A DNA stretch of 64,000 nucleotides from Malachius bipustulatus (lineage: Eukaryota; Arthropoda; Insecta; Coleoptera; Melyridae): contig OU342633.1 in NCBI GenBank assembly GCA_910589415.1, positions 56,166,404 through 56,230,403 of the forward strand, read 5' to 3'. Positions 45,684 through 56,881 of the stretch are shown here, in pieces. Both the position numbers and the translations under genes were made by a program. The notes beneath the pieces are model-generated. The model was not told where the DNA came from. It saw only the letters and a program-made list of their open reading frames with translations, and did no database searches. Each line of letters opens with the position of its first letter. Position 1 is the first letter of the stretch.

Positions 45684-46348
45684 CAAAAACGAGCGGTTCG
45701 TGATTTATTAAATATGAAATTATGAAATATTATTAGGTTAGAAATTATTGGAGAATGGAGATGTAGAAATAGAATCTGATTCAATGTTCGATTTAATAAT
45801 TATTGTTTGTTCCACCGTCCGTTTTTGGTTTTAATTAGGTATATTTGTTATGTGGATAGTTTTGTTAAAATACCTATAAAACCTAAAATGGAAAACATAA
45901 AATATAAGCCTCCAATAAGTACAGAGTCACATTCATCATCATTATCTTCGAAGTCATCATAAAAATCTGATATATTATAATTATTATAAACAAAGCTACA
46001 ATATTGCTATGCCTTGTTTAATATTCAGATCAATTTTAATTTCCTGACCGAAAGCTGTTAGATATATGAATTAAAATAAATTATAACATCAACGTTCAAC
46101 GACGAACGGGAAATTACACGACTCGCGTGATTGAAAAAGTATTTATTACTGAAAAAAATTAGGTTATGGTTATGTACAACTACTACTGTCGAAAACTTCT
46201 CTGAGAGCGTTCACTTTAAAACAACACACCATAGGAACGCCCGGTAGTCGCCCGGCAAGTCTCCCGGTAGGTTGTTTATCATTCACACGGCGTTTATTAT
46301 GAACGCACTCCTGCATTTGAGATTTCAACACCCTTTACCTTACTTTTC

Positions 46349-46395
46349 AGTTGTCCTGATGATGGGTGTCCTTACCCGAAACCGGTAGACAAACT
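46349..46395 (+). ncRNA. hammerhead-ribozyme-like core motif
   Basis: ctgatga (46356-46362) is followed by a short hairpin (gggt at 46364-46367 pairing with accc at 46374-46377) and gaaa (46378-46381), the three parts of a hammerhead core. One unpaired base after ctgatga departs from the standard fold, and the other two stems are not obvious. Such motifs occur in the pseudo-LTRs of Penelope-like elements. The call is tentative. Confidence 0.3.
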
Positions 46396-46399
46396 CTTC

Positions 46400-47439
46400 A
46401 TTTATCAATTATACCCATTGACTTACCTCAATCGTTTTATTTATTCACCTAATGTTTACTTCTTCTCTTCTTTTATAACAGCAACAGCTAACATCTCCTT
46501 TTCCGCTTCTAGTTTCCTGAAGAATTCCTTTTCCCAATATGATTTTACGTCTTCTTCTATTTTTTACACTGGTCAAGATTCTTTCACCTGCTCCTTCAAT
46601 TTCAATCTTACCTTTTCGTTGCTTATATTGTTTATTCCTTGGTTTTATAAGATCTCCTTTCTCCTCTATTTTCCTGCTCCTTTTTGCTCTTGCAAAATAA
46701 TTATTTCTTTCGTCCTTTTACTTTTTTCTAGACTGTTACTCTAAAAAATGTCTCATCTCCCAATTCTCCGTCTCCTGTGCTATCAACATCCTTCTCCTTA
46801 ATTTTTTTTTCCTTTCTTGATTTTTTTTATTACAATCCAAAACAAAATTATTCCTTTTTGACATATCTAATTTCTAACTATTTATTAATAGGTACTTTTT
46901 ATTTGTTACTGGTTATAAATTTAATTGTCACAACATCTAAATTCAATCATTCAAACCTGAAATCGCTATTTTCTATAGCTGAACCCAATTTTTCATAACA
47001 ATATATAAAAGGTCTCTCTGAATTTTTTTTTTGATACCCAAAGGACTTGTTATTTTGTTATCAAAGCTGATTCTTGTCCGATCGCTGAGTTTCAATGTTA
47101 CTCTCCAGTTTTTTAATGGAAAATTTCTCGCCCTTGTTTCAATGGCTTCATAAAACTCTACCTTCAACCTTTGATGCTTTACCTTTTCTAGTTTCCCTGT
47201 AAATCGGTTATTCCTGCAGAGAAGATTAATTTATCAAAAAAAAAACTCCCCCTGTATTATTATAATTATTTTACTTATTTATTTATTATTGATACCAAAC
47301 TTGAATTTATTTTATATTTTGGCTTGGATTTAATAAGATTTTCTTATATTGTTGAGAGTCTCTCGAATTTCAAATATGGATCACTAAATTTGCAAAAATA
47401 ATGATCTGCAATAATTTAACATTGTCATTTTTGATTCAG
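46400..47439. other. pyrimidine-rich intron-like DNA
   Basis: The plus strand from about 46430 to 46800 is strongly C/T-rich (many cttct and ctcctt runs). No frame shows a domain. It precedes the dlg1 exon and would be intronic. Confidence 0.5.
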
Positions 47440-47531
47440 GGAAATGAATAAGAGGATGACAGACGAACAGGCGAAGAAGACTTACGGAAGGGCTTTAAAA
47501 ATGGAACAAGAGTTTGGAGAATACTTCACAG
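47440..47531 (+). CDS. dlg1: dlg1-like penultimate exon (guanylate-kinase domain)
   Basis: A 92-bp exon between acceptor ttgattcag and donor gtaagc. It encodes [18 protein letters not shown] followed by [12 protein letters not shown], the signature near the C-terminus of disks-large MAGUK proteins. Dlg1 is a scaffold of septate junctions and synapses, with PDZ, SH3 and guanylate-kinase-like domains. No upstream exons were recognised in the window, so they must lie elsewhere. The exon is undisrupted and its phase fits the next exon. Confidence 0.82.
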
Positions 47532-48390
47532 GTAAGCTTGACGTGTTTTTATTTTTCCATTATTGAACCTTCATTTTTTTATATAAAATATATGTATAGG
47601 AATTTACATAAGAAAAAATGTAGCTCAGGCTCATGGATGTTTTTTTTAGGAAATTTTGGGTGAATTTTTTAATGGGATAACCTGAAATTGTTGGCCCTCT
47701 GTGCCTTATTTTTTTATATGCAGGATGAAGTTTCTGACTTATCATCTCCACCCAGAATGCCCATTCTTAGATTTCTTCTCCATTTACTTTACACACTTTC
47801 ATTGATGTCACCCTTCTGAGTGGAGTTTAATCTCCGCTGTTACATTGTAGTATCACCATCACCACCACATTTTTTTTTTTTTTGTAAAAACTGGTAATCT
47901 CTTATCTTTTTTTTTTATTACCTACCCTATAAAAATCCGTCTCGTACTCCATGTATCATTACAGGTTTTTTACCTGTCACTGTTTCTGAGGTCACTGTAG
48001 AGACTTTTCTCCTGTTTCTACCAATTTCAACCTCTTTCTTTATTAAACAAGCTTTTCTAATCCTTCTGGTGCCTGGTGCTAGTTGCCCAACACAATGTAA
48101 ATATTGCTCTAAATATTAATAGAAAAAATCATAATAAAGACTGTTAAACTATTGTCTATTGTCTATTGCTTCTTTGATTCTTTACCTGGTTGTTTATTGT
48201 GATCTTTTCTGTTTCTTATCTGATTTTCTTTTCCTTTTCTTTTTTTTTATCTTTTGTAAGAATTTTGTAAAGATGGAAAAAGAAAGATTCAGTATTTCAA
48301 TTGTTTAACACCCCTGATTAACATGACTGTCTATTTCGGGGTGAATAAATAAATAAACAAACTAATGAAATATTTTGAATTTCCTTCCAG
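47532..48390 (+). other. dlg1 intron
   Basis: An 859-bp intron with consensus ends. It contains pyrimidine-rich sequence and, near 48300-48360, a segment ending in (AATA)n that looks like an old LINE tail. Confidence 0.7.
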
Positions 48391-48497
48391 CGGTCGTATA
48401 AGGAGACACACCGGAAGACATCTACGCCCAAGCGAAGGAGATCATCGGAGAGCAGTCCGGCTCAACGATTTGGGTGCCGGTGAAGGAGAAGCTGTGA
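48391..48497 (+). pseudogene. dlg1: dlg1-like last exon with an in-frame TAA
   Basis: After acceptor ttccttccag the frame fixed by the previous exon reads AVV, then TAA (48399-48401), then [20 protein letters not shown] and [11 protein letters not shown] with a final TGA. This matches the C-terminal end of disks-large, where a glutamine normally stands at the TAA position; CAA to TAA is a single change. The ending WVPxKEKL is very characteristic. The stop would remove 31 residues of the guanylate-kinase domain. It may be a true nonsense mutation, a decayed gene copy, stop readthrough or a base error. Confidence 0.8.
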
Positions 48498-48598
48498 CCT
48501 TCAGCTTCGCCAGTGTGGACGGTGCTGAGTGCTCACCAACCCGCCCCCGCTCGCCCACCGGTTGTTGCAACAATGTTACTGAGCGTGCCTCCCCTTAA

Positions 48599-49103
48599 GG
48601 CGCGTCCACACTAGCAAATAATTACGTTGTGCGTGGAATGTAGAATGCGCCGCAAATATTTGCGCCGCAAATTCTACATTGTTGATGCATAAATGTTTAC
48701 GTCGTGCGCCGTGCGTCTCCGATCAACGCGTGCGTGCATGTCTGTACATGTTGATCAGAGTTCTTTTTCCTTTTTTCTATTTTTCTCGATAAGATGGTAC
48801 ATAAAAATGAAAGCAGCATATTTCTTTTTCATTGCTATTAATGCATCAAAAGACATGATGCGACCACGAAAACACTACTAATCATTAATAATACGTCCAC
48901 ACTAGAACAATGCTGCGGCGTAAATCGTTTGATGTTTATCAAAAAACCGACAACGAACGGATCGCGTGTGTTGAATTTGGCGAAAACTTTTGTGTGCGGT
49001 TAAATGCGCCGAACGCGTCCATACTCGCATAAATTTGTGAACGCACGAATAAATTTGCGGCGAACGCGACGCACAGCATAAATTTTTACTAATGTGGACG
49101 CCG
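48599..49103. mobile_element. about 505-bp MITE, GGCG(C)GTCCACA ends
   Basis: Left end ggcgcgtccacactagcaaa; right end inverted as tttactaatgtggacgcc. Internal copies of the end (cgtccacactag near 48894) and palindromic aatttgcggcg-like units are present. It begins about 100 bp after the dlg1 stop, so it lies in the likely 3' UTR. The superfamily is uncertain. Confidence 0.65.
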
Positions 49104-49705
49104 CTTTATATCACACATGCTTGCGTTGCGACCAGCCTACCTATCTCTCTCTCTCTTTTTCACACACTCACGTTCACTCTATTGTTTTTTGTAGTGTATG
49201 TATTATAAATTATTATAAAGTTCCCTGCCAATAATTTAAAGAAACTTTTAAATACACAAAAATTGATCACGTGTAGTTGATAACAGAGAACTGTTATTGT
49301 TATTCGAAAAGGAGTTGTGACCTTAACTTATTTGAGTTAATAAAACAATTTTACTAAAGTTTCGTGCTGTTTTATTGTTTTTCTAGTTGATATCTCTACT
49401 ACTTTACGTTAGCATAAGCTGAAGCCACAATAATCGCGTCTCTGCGATCCTGATAGGGATTTTTTTAAATTTCGCTAGAACATGGCTGACAACGAATTTC
49501 ATGAAATAAAAATTTCAAAATCTCCGACCAGGATCGCAGAGACGCGAGGAGATCTTTATCCTCAAATTACTAAATAGTAAATTTAATGCTTTTGATAAAA
49601 AATAAACTACAAAAATTTATTGTTTCAAATTATTTATTCAGTTATTCTTATAATATTGTACACATTTCTGCATTCACTGCTTTCCATTCTTTGTAAATGT
49701 ATATA
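49104..49705. other. non-coding DNA with a small hairpin
   Basis: cgcgtctctgcgatcctg (49435-49452) is perfectly inverted at 49529-49546, giving a 112-bp hairpin-like repeat. No gene is seen. Confidence 0.55.
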
Positions 49706-50515
49706 CAGGATGTTTGTTAATAACATGCTAATATTTAAGGAGGTTATTCTTGGGTCAATTTTGAGAAAAAAACTTCGTATGTCCTAAAGAAGATGATGTC
49801 CCTTCGTATGTAAGAAAAACTTATGTCCTAAAAGTCTTAACTTTTGAGATACAGAGGGTTAAAGTTTTTAAAAATAAATAATTTTTTCATAATATCTGTA
49901 ATACCGTTCTAGATATTTTAATGAAATTTAATAGACAGGTATTACTCATCAAGAGGCATTTTTTCATATACCACATATCGTTTTATCTCCACTAGTGACG
50001 ATCGTGCAGAATTTTACCTGCATATTTTTATATTTTTTATTGCCATTTTACCGACAATCTTGTGACCATGTAGAGAAACAGATTTTATTTTTTTAGGCGA
50101 AAACCGTGCATCGGACTGGAAAAAAACACGTGATCAAATTTACTTGGAAATGAATGGGGATTCCAAAAATGATTTCTATTTGAACAGAAATCAGTGGCGT
50201 ACCATCAATGTCTGCCAAAATATGCAGGTAAAATTCTGCACGATCGTTCACCATTGTCACTAGTGGAAATAAAATGAAACGTGGTACATGAAAAAATGCC
50301 CCTTGATGCGTAATACCTGTATATGAAATTTCATTAAAAATCCAGAGCGGTGTTACAGATATTACGAAAAAATGATTTATTTTAATAAAACTTTACCACC
50401 CTGTATCTCAAAAGTTAAGACTCTTAGGACATACGTTCTTATGAAGTTTTCTTCTTAAAATGGACCCAAGAATAACCTCTCCTTAAATATTAGCATGTTA
50501 TTAAGAAACACCCTG
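49706..50515. mobile_element. snapback element, family X copy 2 (810 bp)
   Basis: TA flanks both sides (49704-49705 and 50516-50517). Ends are caggatgtttgttaa and its partner caccctg. The arms and central segment match 39383-40165, with a small insertion in the left arm near 49780-49815 (a local duplication of the 'tatgtcctaaa' phrase). Confidence 0.88.
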
Positions 50516-50572
50516 TATAAGTAGGTTGTAATAATTACAAAAAAATAATAATATATTTACAATAATAAATAC

Positions 50573-50656
50573 CGCACTCGACGCAGCTGTTCAGAGAGCT
50601 GTTCAGGTAAGTTCCGGGCGTGCAAACGGGAAGGGAACACTCGATCGTTATCGCTC
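50573..50656 (-). pseudogene. SVEP1-like exon D (minus strand)
   Basis: An 84-bp segment between acceptor aaatcag and donor GT at 50571-50572. It encodes [15 protein letters not shown] followed by SLNSCVECG, a cysteine pattern of ephrin-receptor-like (GCC2/GCC3) repeats. It is undisrupted itself, but belongs to a fragment whose other exons are broken. Confidence 0.6.
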
Positions 50657-50742
50657 CTGATTTAGGTGTGATAATTAGCCTGATGAAAAAATTTGTAAAC
50701 GTCAAGTGAATTTTACAGCATCTTTGATTAAAGAATCCCTAC

Positions 50743-50992
50743 CTGTACATCCTTTATGTTCTGTAAGTTCCCCTAGGACAAGGTTCACATTCTCCATCCA
50801 ACATCAACTGTTGACCAGTTCTGCACTCGTCTCTGCATTCTCAGCTGGAAACCGCTTCACCGGTACGGGTCGTTTTACCCGGTCCGCATAATTGACAGGA
50901 GAATGAGTCCTCGCACGGTTGATAGAACCCGTGACCGCAGCTGCGACAGAGATCGTCGTCGTCGTCGTAGTATTTACCCGCCGGACAGCGCT
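50743..50992 (-). pseudogene. SVEP1-like exon C, with stop and frameshift
   Basis: Acceptor cccattccag, donor gtaggg. It encodes [20 protein letters not shown], then [19 protein letters not shown] and, after an in-frame TGA, ECRDECRTGQQLMLDGECEP. Then comes CPRGTY and a second break, where the adjacent frame reads HKGCT up to the donor. These are cysteine-rich ephrin-receptor-like repeats of an extracellular protein. Confidence 0.68.
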
Positions 50993-51144
50993 CTGGAATG
51001 GGATAAGCGATTAAAACGTCACTTTTGTCAAGGTCTCATCTCATCTCATAAAGCTCTGTTTTTCTAAACATTAGATTGTTTGTAAATTATACACAGCAAA
51101 TTCTATAACAAAGAGCTCTTGTTTTATTTATTACCTTTACAATC

Positions 51145-51321
51145 ACCAGCTCGATCACCGGGCACTTCTAGCGCCGACGCCGACCGTAACACCTGGCCGT
51201 CCCGCTATTATGGGACACCGAGTGCATTGAAGTTGATCGGCTTCGCTCTGGCAAGTTCCCCGGGGACAGGAGATGCAACACTTGGTGTCCGTGTTGTAAT
51301 ATGTTCCTGTGGTACATGGTA
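51145..51321 (-). pseudogene. SVEP1-like exon B, with frameshift
   Basis: Acceptor attttccag, donor gtaata. It encodes [36 protein letters not shown] and GARSA, then a stop. The expected ending GDCK is in the next frame, after what looks like a small insertion containing a repeated ggtgat. The last base joins exon C correctly in phase. Confidence 0.68.
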
Positions 51322-51394
51322 CTGGAAAATACACAACAATTGGGTGATTATTGAGTTTGATGGGCATTAAAATTGATTGAATAAAACATCGTAC

Positions 51395-51588
51395 CGCAGT
51401 CTGGGAGCTTCGACGACTTGCCCAACAGGGCAAGCGTGGTCCGATTCCAGGGAGAGAGTCGACGGGTCGGAAACCGTGTTGGGGAGGATGTTCCGGACGT
51501 CGAATTGATCCTCTTCCAGGATTAGCTTCTCGAGGAGAGTTGCTTAACGGACGATCTTTCGTTTGTGTTCGAGTTGATAACCGGATCG
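51395..51588 (-). pseudogene. SVEP1-like exon A, two frameshifts
   Basis: Acceptor tttttctag, donor gtacga. It encodes [17 protein letters not shown], then after a one-base break [19 protein letters not shown] and [17 protein letters not shown], then a second break before DC, which joins exon B in phase. Exons A to D are in the expected order on the minus strand, opposite to the exon at 41312. Confidence 0.68.
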
Positions 51589-52118
51589 CTAGAAAAATTG
51601 ATTGGCGATAGCACAAAAAAAAAACGCAATTTAGTTGAAAAAGTTGAGAGATATTTAACAATGAAGAAAAATTGTTCAGTCTGAACCCCAAGACTGAAAT
51701 TTTGTTTCTATGTTTATTTATTCATCCCCTTCTAAGAAAATTTTGACCCTGAAAGAATTGACCCTTATAAAATGAACCCTTAAGCCTTCAAAAAGATGAG
51801 TTTGCCAATTTTCTAAAAATAAAATTGGTGATTTTTTGGCCCACATTTAATGTGCTAATAATAATAATAATAATAGCTTTATTTGCCCAACAAGAAGTAT
51901 GTACATCCAATTATTTACAAAGATTAATAATAATTTATTAATTAAAATAATACAAAGATTAATAAGAGTAAATGTGATAGTGAACATTATTAATTCACAC
52001 CACTAAAAGTCACCAGATTTGTTTTGGCGACAAAGAACCCCGCAGCTTTGAAATGCAACTAGTGAAAAACGTCAAGCGACTCATTCTGATAAAATGTCTC
52101 TAATAAGGAAATTTAACA
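51589..52118. other. non-coding, with a minus-strand LINE tail
   Basis: Read on the minus strand, the segment around 51905-51857 ends gggcaaataaagc followed by (TAT)n. It looks like the 3' end of a LINE with a polyadenylation signal. No gene is seen. Confidence 0.45.
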
Positions 52119-52245
52119 GGTTGACTGCCGTGACGGTCGCATACGACCGCTAGTAATTTTTTCCCTCATGCCGCGGCGGTCGTATACGCCCGCTAGCAGA
52201 GTGTATACTTTGTCGATGCGTGCTGTGCCAGCGGTCGTGAATTGG
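52119..52245. mobile_element. possible piggyBac-like element end
   Basis: TTAACAGGTTGACTGCCGTG followed by the inverted pair ggtcgcatacgaccgc and gcggtcgtatacgcc resembles a piggyBac-type terminus with subterminal palindromes. No matching second end was found, so the copy is truncated. Confidence 0.45.
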
Positions 52246-52487
52246 TCGAAAAAATTATATTTTTAATATTTTCGATTGTATTATAAGGAAAACTATAGCG
52301 TTTTAAACTTTGTTTCATAAATTAGAAAAAAAAAAAAAATTTTATGCTAATAAGGTGTCAATGAAAAGAGCAAGGCAAAGAGCTTTTCTTGGCGATTAAA
52401 AAAAAATTCAATAAAAAGTTTTCACCTTGTAAGTCGGAAGTTTCCAAATATTATCTCCAAAACTGGTGAGTAGGTATATCTATACCT

Positions 52488-52835
52488 ACAGGGTGATTAA
52501 CAATTCGATGGTCACCATTGGGATCTAGGAAACTAAGAGATATGAAGCCGGTTAAATGGAGGAAAAGTTGGCCAATTTACCTAATTGTCAAATTGGTGGC
52601 TCTTGACAACTTATCTTAACCTACAAAAAATAATTAATTAATTATCATCAGTAATACAAAAAAAAGGCTAAGATAAGAAATCTCAATTTTTCAGTTACCT
52701 ATTTCAGCATATTTCAGTAATTGCTGAATTTTTCAAAATTTTATTTTCGGTTTCTTAATAAGCATGAAATTGGCCAACTTTTCCTTCATCTAACCGACCT
52801 CGCGGTTTCCGAGATCCCCATTAGTGGAGCGAAAT
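52488..52835. mobile_element. fragment of the CAGGGTGATTAAC inverted-repeat family
   Basis: Starts after TA with cagggtgattaacaattcg. ggaaaagttggccaattt (52560) is mirrored by aaattggccaacttttcc near 52770. Related to 38.1-38.9 kb and, in the centre, to 16.9-17.9 kb. The right end is degraded. Confidence 0.65.
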
Positions 52836-53838
52836 TCGTTATAAAAGTCGCTCCGTTATCGGTTTTTTTTTCATGACGTATAATCAGGAGGTCAGACCTA
52901 ATAGGTTTAGTTAATCACATAATTTTGCATTCAGAACGGCTATTTACGACCTTTTTGGGTAGGTCAGGACTTTTATAGGTATTTGAAAAAAACATAAAAA
53001 TTTAAGATTTTTAAAAATTGTACTTTTGAACATTTACATGTCTTGAAAAGTAATCAAGATATTAAAATGATTCTTTTATCAAATTAAAGCAGACAAATGG
53101 GCGCTTCTAATGGTGTATCTTGCTGCCCTTAATTATATACATCTGGGTTGCAATAATAATACAAACGGTGCATGTTGCAAAACGTGTATTGATATTTTCA
53201 CTGAGCGACAAACTTTTTTATTTATGAAAATTTTTGTACACATGCAGCGAACAAAATGAAGCCAAGATATAGTAGAAGTTTTTAGATAAAAATTATTCTT
53301 TTTAGCGATTACCGTTTGGTAGCTATGACCTTTTTTTCAACTGATGTCGCGCCAATATCGTGCGTTACCCCTTACATAGAGAGCGTCGAGTCAAATGCAA
53401 GGCCTACTACATACATTAATCCAAATATAGGAATAAGGTATAATTAATTATAAGCTATAAAACTTATTTGTTTCATCAGTCTTACACACAAGCTAGTCCC
53501 ACTTTATCTGCCAGGTAAACATTTAAGGCTATTACCTTCAATTATTGTAGGAACACATAATACAAATACACGTAAAGTTCTCAAAGGTTCCCAAAAAAGC
53601 ATATTACAATTTTTTTAACATTTGGACTTAGAACTAATTAAATATAAAGTAGAACGTAGGTATTATCATTGTAAGGTAGGTATAATGATAATTATTATAC
53701 GTTAATGATAATAATTATTGTTATTGGACATTAAAATTAATATGGAATACAAATTATGATGATATATATATACCTTATGTTGTTATGTTTATTGAAATAT
53801 GCCATAAACGAATATTTTTTCTTCATCTAAACTCAATA
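52836..53838. other. no recognisable gene
   Basis: AT-rich DNA with no supported frame and no clear repeat structure by eye. Confidence 0.4.
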
Positions 53839-54356
53839 CAGGGTGTTAAGAAAATGACGAATAAACTCTTCAGTGCATTGTAGGGGACATTCAGTAGAGT
53901 ACGGGAAAAATAATTTAAAAAATTCTGGTCTTCAATTTGGTGAGATAAAAAATGCCAAAGTTAACATTTTACTATCTTTGTTTTTCGGTGTTTGCAAAAA
54001 CTAGATGATTTTACAGATATAAAAAAGGTACCTACTTTAATCGTTATCAATTAAAAAGATTGCTTAAGATGTAGTACTGGCTTGGAAAATTTAATAAGAT
54101 TTTTTTTCTTTTCTAAGATGCTGAAAAAAAAGCATTTGGCAACAACGGTTTTGATACCTTGACTACCTAACCTACATTGTTAGAAATTAGACGAAATTAC
54201 CAAATAGCAACTGTTATCGTGTTAAACGTTGCCAAATTTATTGTTCAATATTTTGCTTATATCTTTTAAAATGTAGCTCTGGAATTTTTTTAATTATTCT
54301 TCCCTTACTTTACTGAGTGTCTCCTACAATGTACTGAATAAAAGTTTATAACGAAG
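53839..54356. mobile_element. inverted-repeat element, right end lost
   Basis: Starts after TA with cagggtgttaagaaaatg. cattgtaggggacattcag at 53877 is mirrored near 54310 by ctgagtgtctcctacaatg. The right terminus lacks the accctg end. Arms are about 90-100 bp and diverged. Confidence 0.65.
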
Positions 54357-54411
54357 GCTTTGACCATATTGAGACCAGATGTTGGCTCTAACGTAACTCC
54401 ATTCAACTCTA

Positions 54412-55872
54412 CAGGGTGTTTCACCAGCAGACCGACATAGCTTAGGTAGGTATTATAAGTTTTTTCAAGTCGATTCGGGATCTGGTATTGAAATTATTCT
54501 GAGACCCTTCCATTGGATGGAATTTAATGAAATTTCGTAGATATGCTCTGCTAATGACACTTAATACCTCGCATTTTTTTCGATTCGAAAACTGCAGGAC
54601 CGTACTTAATTTTTCAGGCTCTATCGGTTTTCTTAAAAAGTTCATCCTGTATTATGCATTTTCTTCAAAGTGTAGTACCATTTTCTACATGAAAAATGCT
54701 ACAATTGCGGTAAAAAATTACTTTGCACTATTAAACTGAATTGAGAAGAAAATGAAAAATTTTTAGTTTTTTCAGAATTTCAATTTATGGTTGTTATTAA
54801 TTTTCGAAAACCCAAATGTGATTTTTTTAAACTTATGTATTTTGTTGCTATTTCGAATAAATTTGCTTGATCTACAGATTTAGCCAAGATTAGGAACCAC
54901 TCTAGATTTTTTCGAGCTAACAATAAGTTTTAATAAGAAAAACAGCTAAAAGAAGAAATGGTAATTTTGATGATAACCCATAATAGCACATAAGCGTATA
55001 AAAAATACAATTTTAGCACATAAACAAATAAGCGAAACAGAAAGAAAAATATCAAAAAAGTATGGTGGCCTGTTTGAACATTATCTGCACTGAATTGCAG
55101 TTTTTCTTCCCAAAATTTGTGTTGATATTTTTCTTTCAGTTTCGCTTATATACTTATTTGTTTATGTGTTAATGGGCTAAATTGTGTTACTTATACGCTT
55201 ATGTGTTTGTTTGTCATTAAAATTACCATATCTTCGTTCAGTTGGTGTTCTTATTAACACTTGAGTTTTTTCTTGTTAAAACTTATTTTTAGCTCTAAAA
55301 AAATCTATAACTTTCACTAATCTTGGCTAAATCTGCAGATCAAGCAAGTTTATTTGAAATAACTACAAAATATTTATGCAAGTTTTAAGAAATAATATTT
55401 GATTTTTCGAAAATGCGTTAACAAACATGCATTGAAATGCTGAAAAATCTAAAAGTTTTTATTTTGTTCTCGATTCAGTGTAATGGTGCCAGTAATTATT
55501 TTTATCGCAATTGTAGCATTTTTAATGTAGTTTTAGAAAATGGTTTAAACTAAACTTTGAAAAAATACATGCAGGGTGAACTTTTTGACAAAACCGATAG
55601 AGACCTAGAAAATTACCCACGGCTCTGCAGTTTTCGAATCGACGAAAAATGCGAGGTAAGTATCATTAGCAGAGCATATCTACCAAATTTCCATAAATTC
55701 TATCAATTCGTTCAAAAGATACTGCTCATCAAAAATGTCGGCAAAATGCATGAATCCCCCTGTAGCATCGAAACGAAGGGCCTCAGAAAAATTTGAAAAC
55801 CAGATCCCAAATCATTATCTTGAAAACCTACACCAACCCTTAAGCTATGTCGGTCTGCTGGTGAAACACCCT
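54412..55872. mobile_element. 1.46-kb snapback element
   Basis: Starts after TA with cagggtgtttcaccagcag; the right end, inverted, is ctgctggtgaaacaccct, missing the last G. The two halves are diverged inverted copies of about 700 bp around an axis near 55080. Paired landmarks are agcacataaacaaataagcg (55015) and gaatcgacgaaaaatgcgag (55635) with their mirror images. There is no transposase. Confidence 0.85.
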
Positions 55873-55874
55873 AT

Positions 55875-56881
55875 ACATAATATATTGTCCGGTAACGCTA
55901 AAATCTACCAGTATGAATGTTGTTATTGCTTAGTGTGATTAAAATTTTCGCACTTGTTTTTTCAAAATAATTTCTCGAACCCCCCTGATTTTCGGGGGAT
56001 ATATTTCGCACCAATAAGCCCCGCGGTGCAGCAGAACTTACTTAATCTAAAATAACGTTTCTATTGGTGTTTAATTTTTACCTACAAAAAATTGGTTTTT
56101 GCCCTCCCATTGGTAGACATTTCTTCTTAAGAGGGGGGCGAGGGGCGGCAATTTTTGTATCGCCACGCAGACGGCAAATAATAGGCTAGACCCCGCCCTC
56201 TTCGGAATTCCGACTTTAAACTCGGAATTCCGAGTAGTCTTTCATGTATTAGAAAAATATAACTTGATGTCATAACTCGAATATTAAAAAAATAATAATA
56301 AAATTGCCACGCCACTGTAAGAGTGTGTAAATAAATTATTTTCTTCTAATTCTATATTCTTATAGTAAATAAGAGAGAGTGGAAGAAGAAAACTTGAAAA
56401 ATCGAGTTTTCGCAAATAACACTCGAAAACAATAATAGAGAAGATGATGGCCAATTTCAGTTTTCACCATTGACGTTTTTTAAAAAAATAAGAGATCGAG
56501 GATAATGCGCGGTCCATTTTCCTGCGAGAATCTCTTTATTAGGTAATATTTCTGGAGATTCCCTATTGAAACATCAAAATTAAATGCCATAATGCTAAGA
56601 GAAAGAACAATAAAAACTAAAAATCTAAACAATTTCTGAAAAAATATCATCCACTTGTGCTTTTGTTATTCTTCTGCTATGTAATTATTGTACATTTCCA
56701 TTTGAGAAAATTTATCTTCAGAGTTTTATGCGCCTATAACTCCCGAGCGAAGCCCCTTAATTTAGAGACCCCACTATAATTATTATTTTCAAATTTGAAA
56801 AACTATGATTTTTTCATAATAACTTCATGAAAGTAAGAAATTATTTCTGCACAATTTTTGTATGTCTACTTTGACACTATA
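55875..56881. other. no recognisable gene
   Basis: AT-rich. A small palindrome (cggaattccgactttaaactcg region, 56202-56232) is the only structure noted. Confidence 0.4.

Larger units (their letters stand above)
44773..46305. mobile_element. 1.5-kb region bounded by a 22-bp inverted repeat
   Basis: cgttcataataaacgccgtg (then tg) at 44773-44794 is exactly inverted at 46284-46305. A third near copy of the end lies at 44849-44869. No transposase belonging to these ends is seen; a Tigger-like relic is nested inside. It may be a non-autonomous DNA transposon of unknown superfamily. Confidence 0.5.

Noticed and set aside
51322..51691. Long minus-strand open frame extending upstream of exon B
   Set aside because: Only the part after the acceptor at 51322 matches a protein. 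The rest reads exon A in a wrong frame and an intron.
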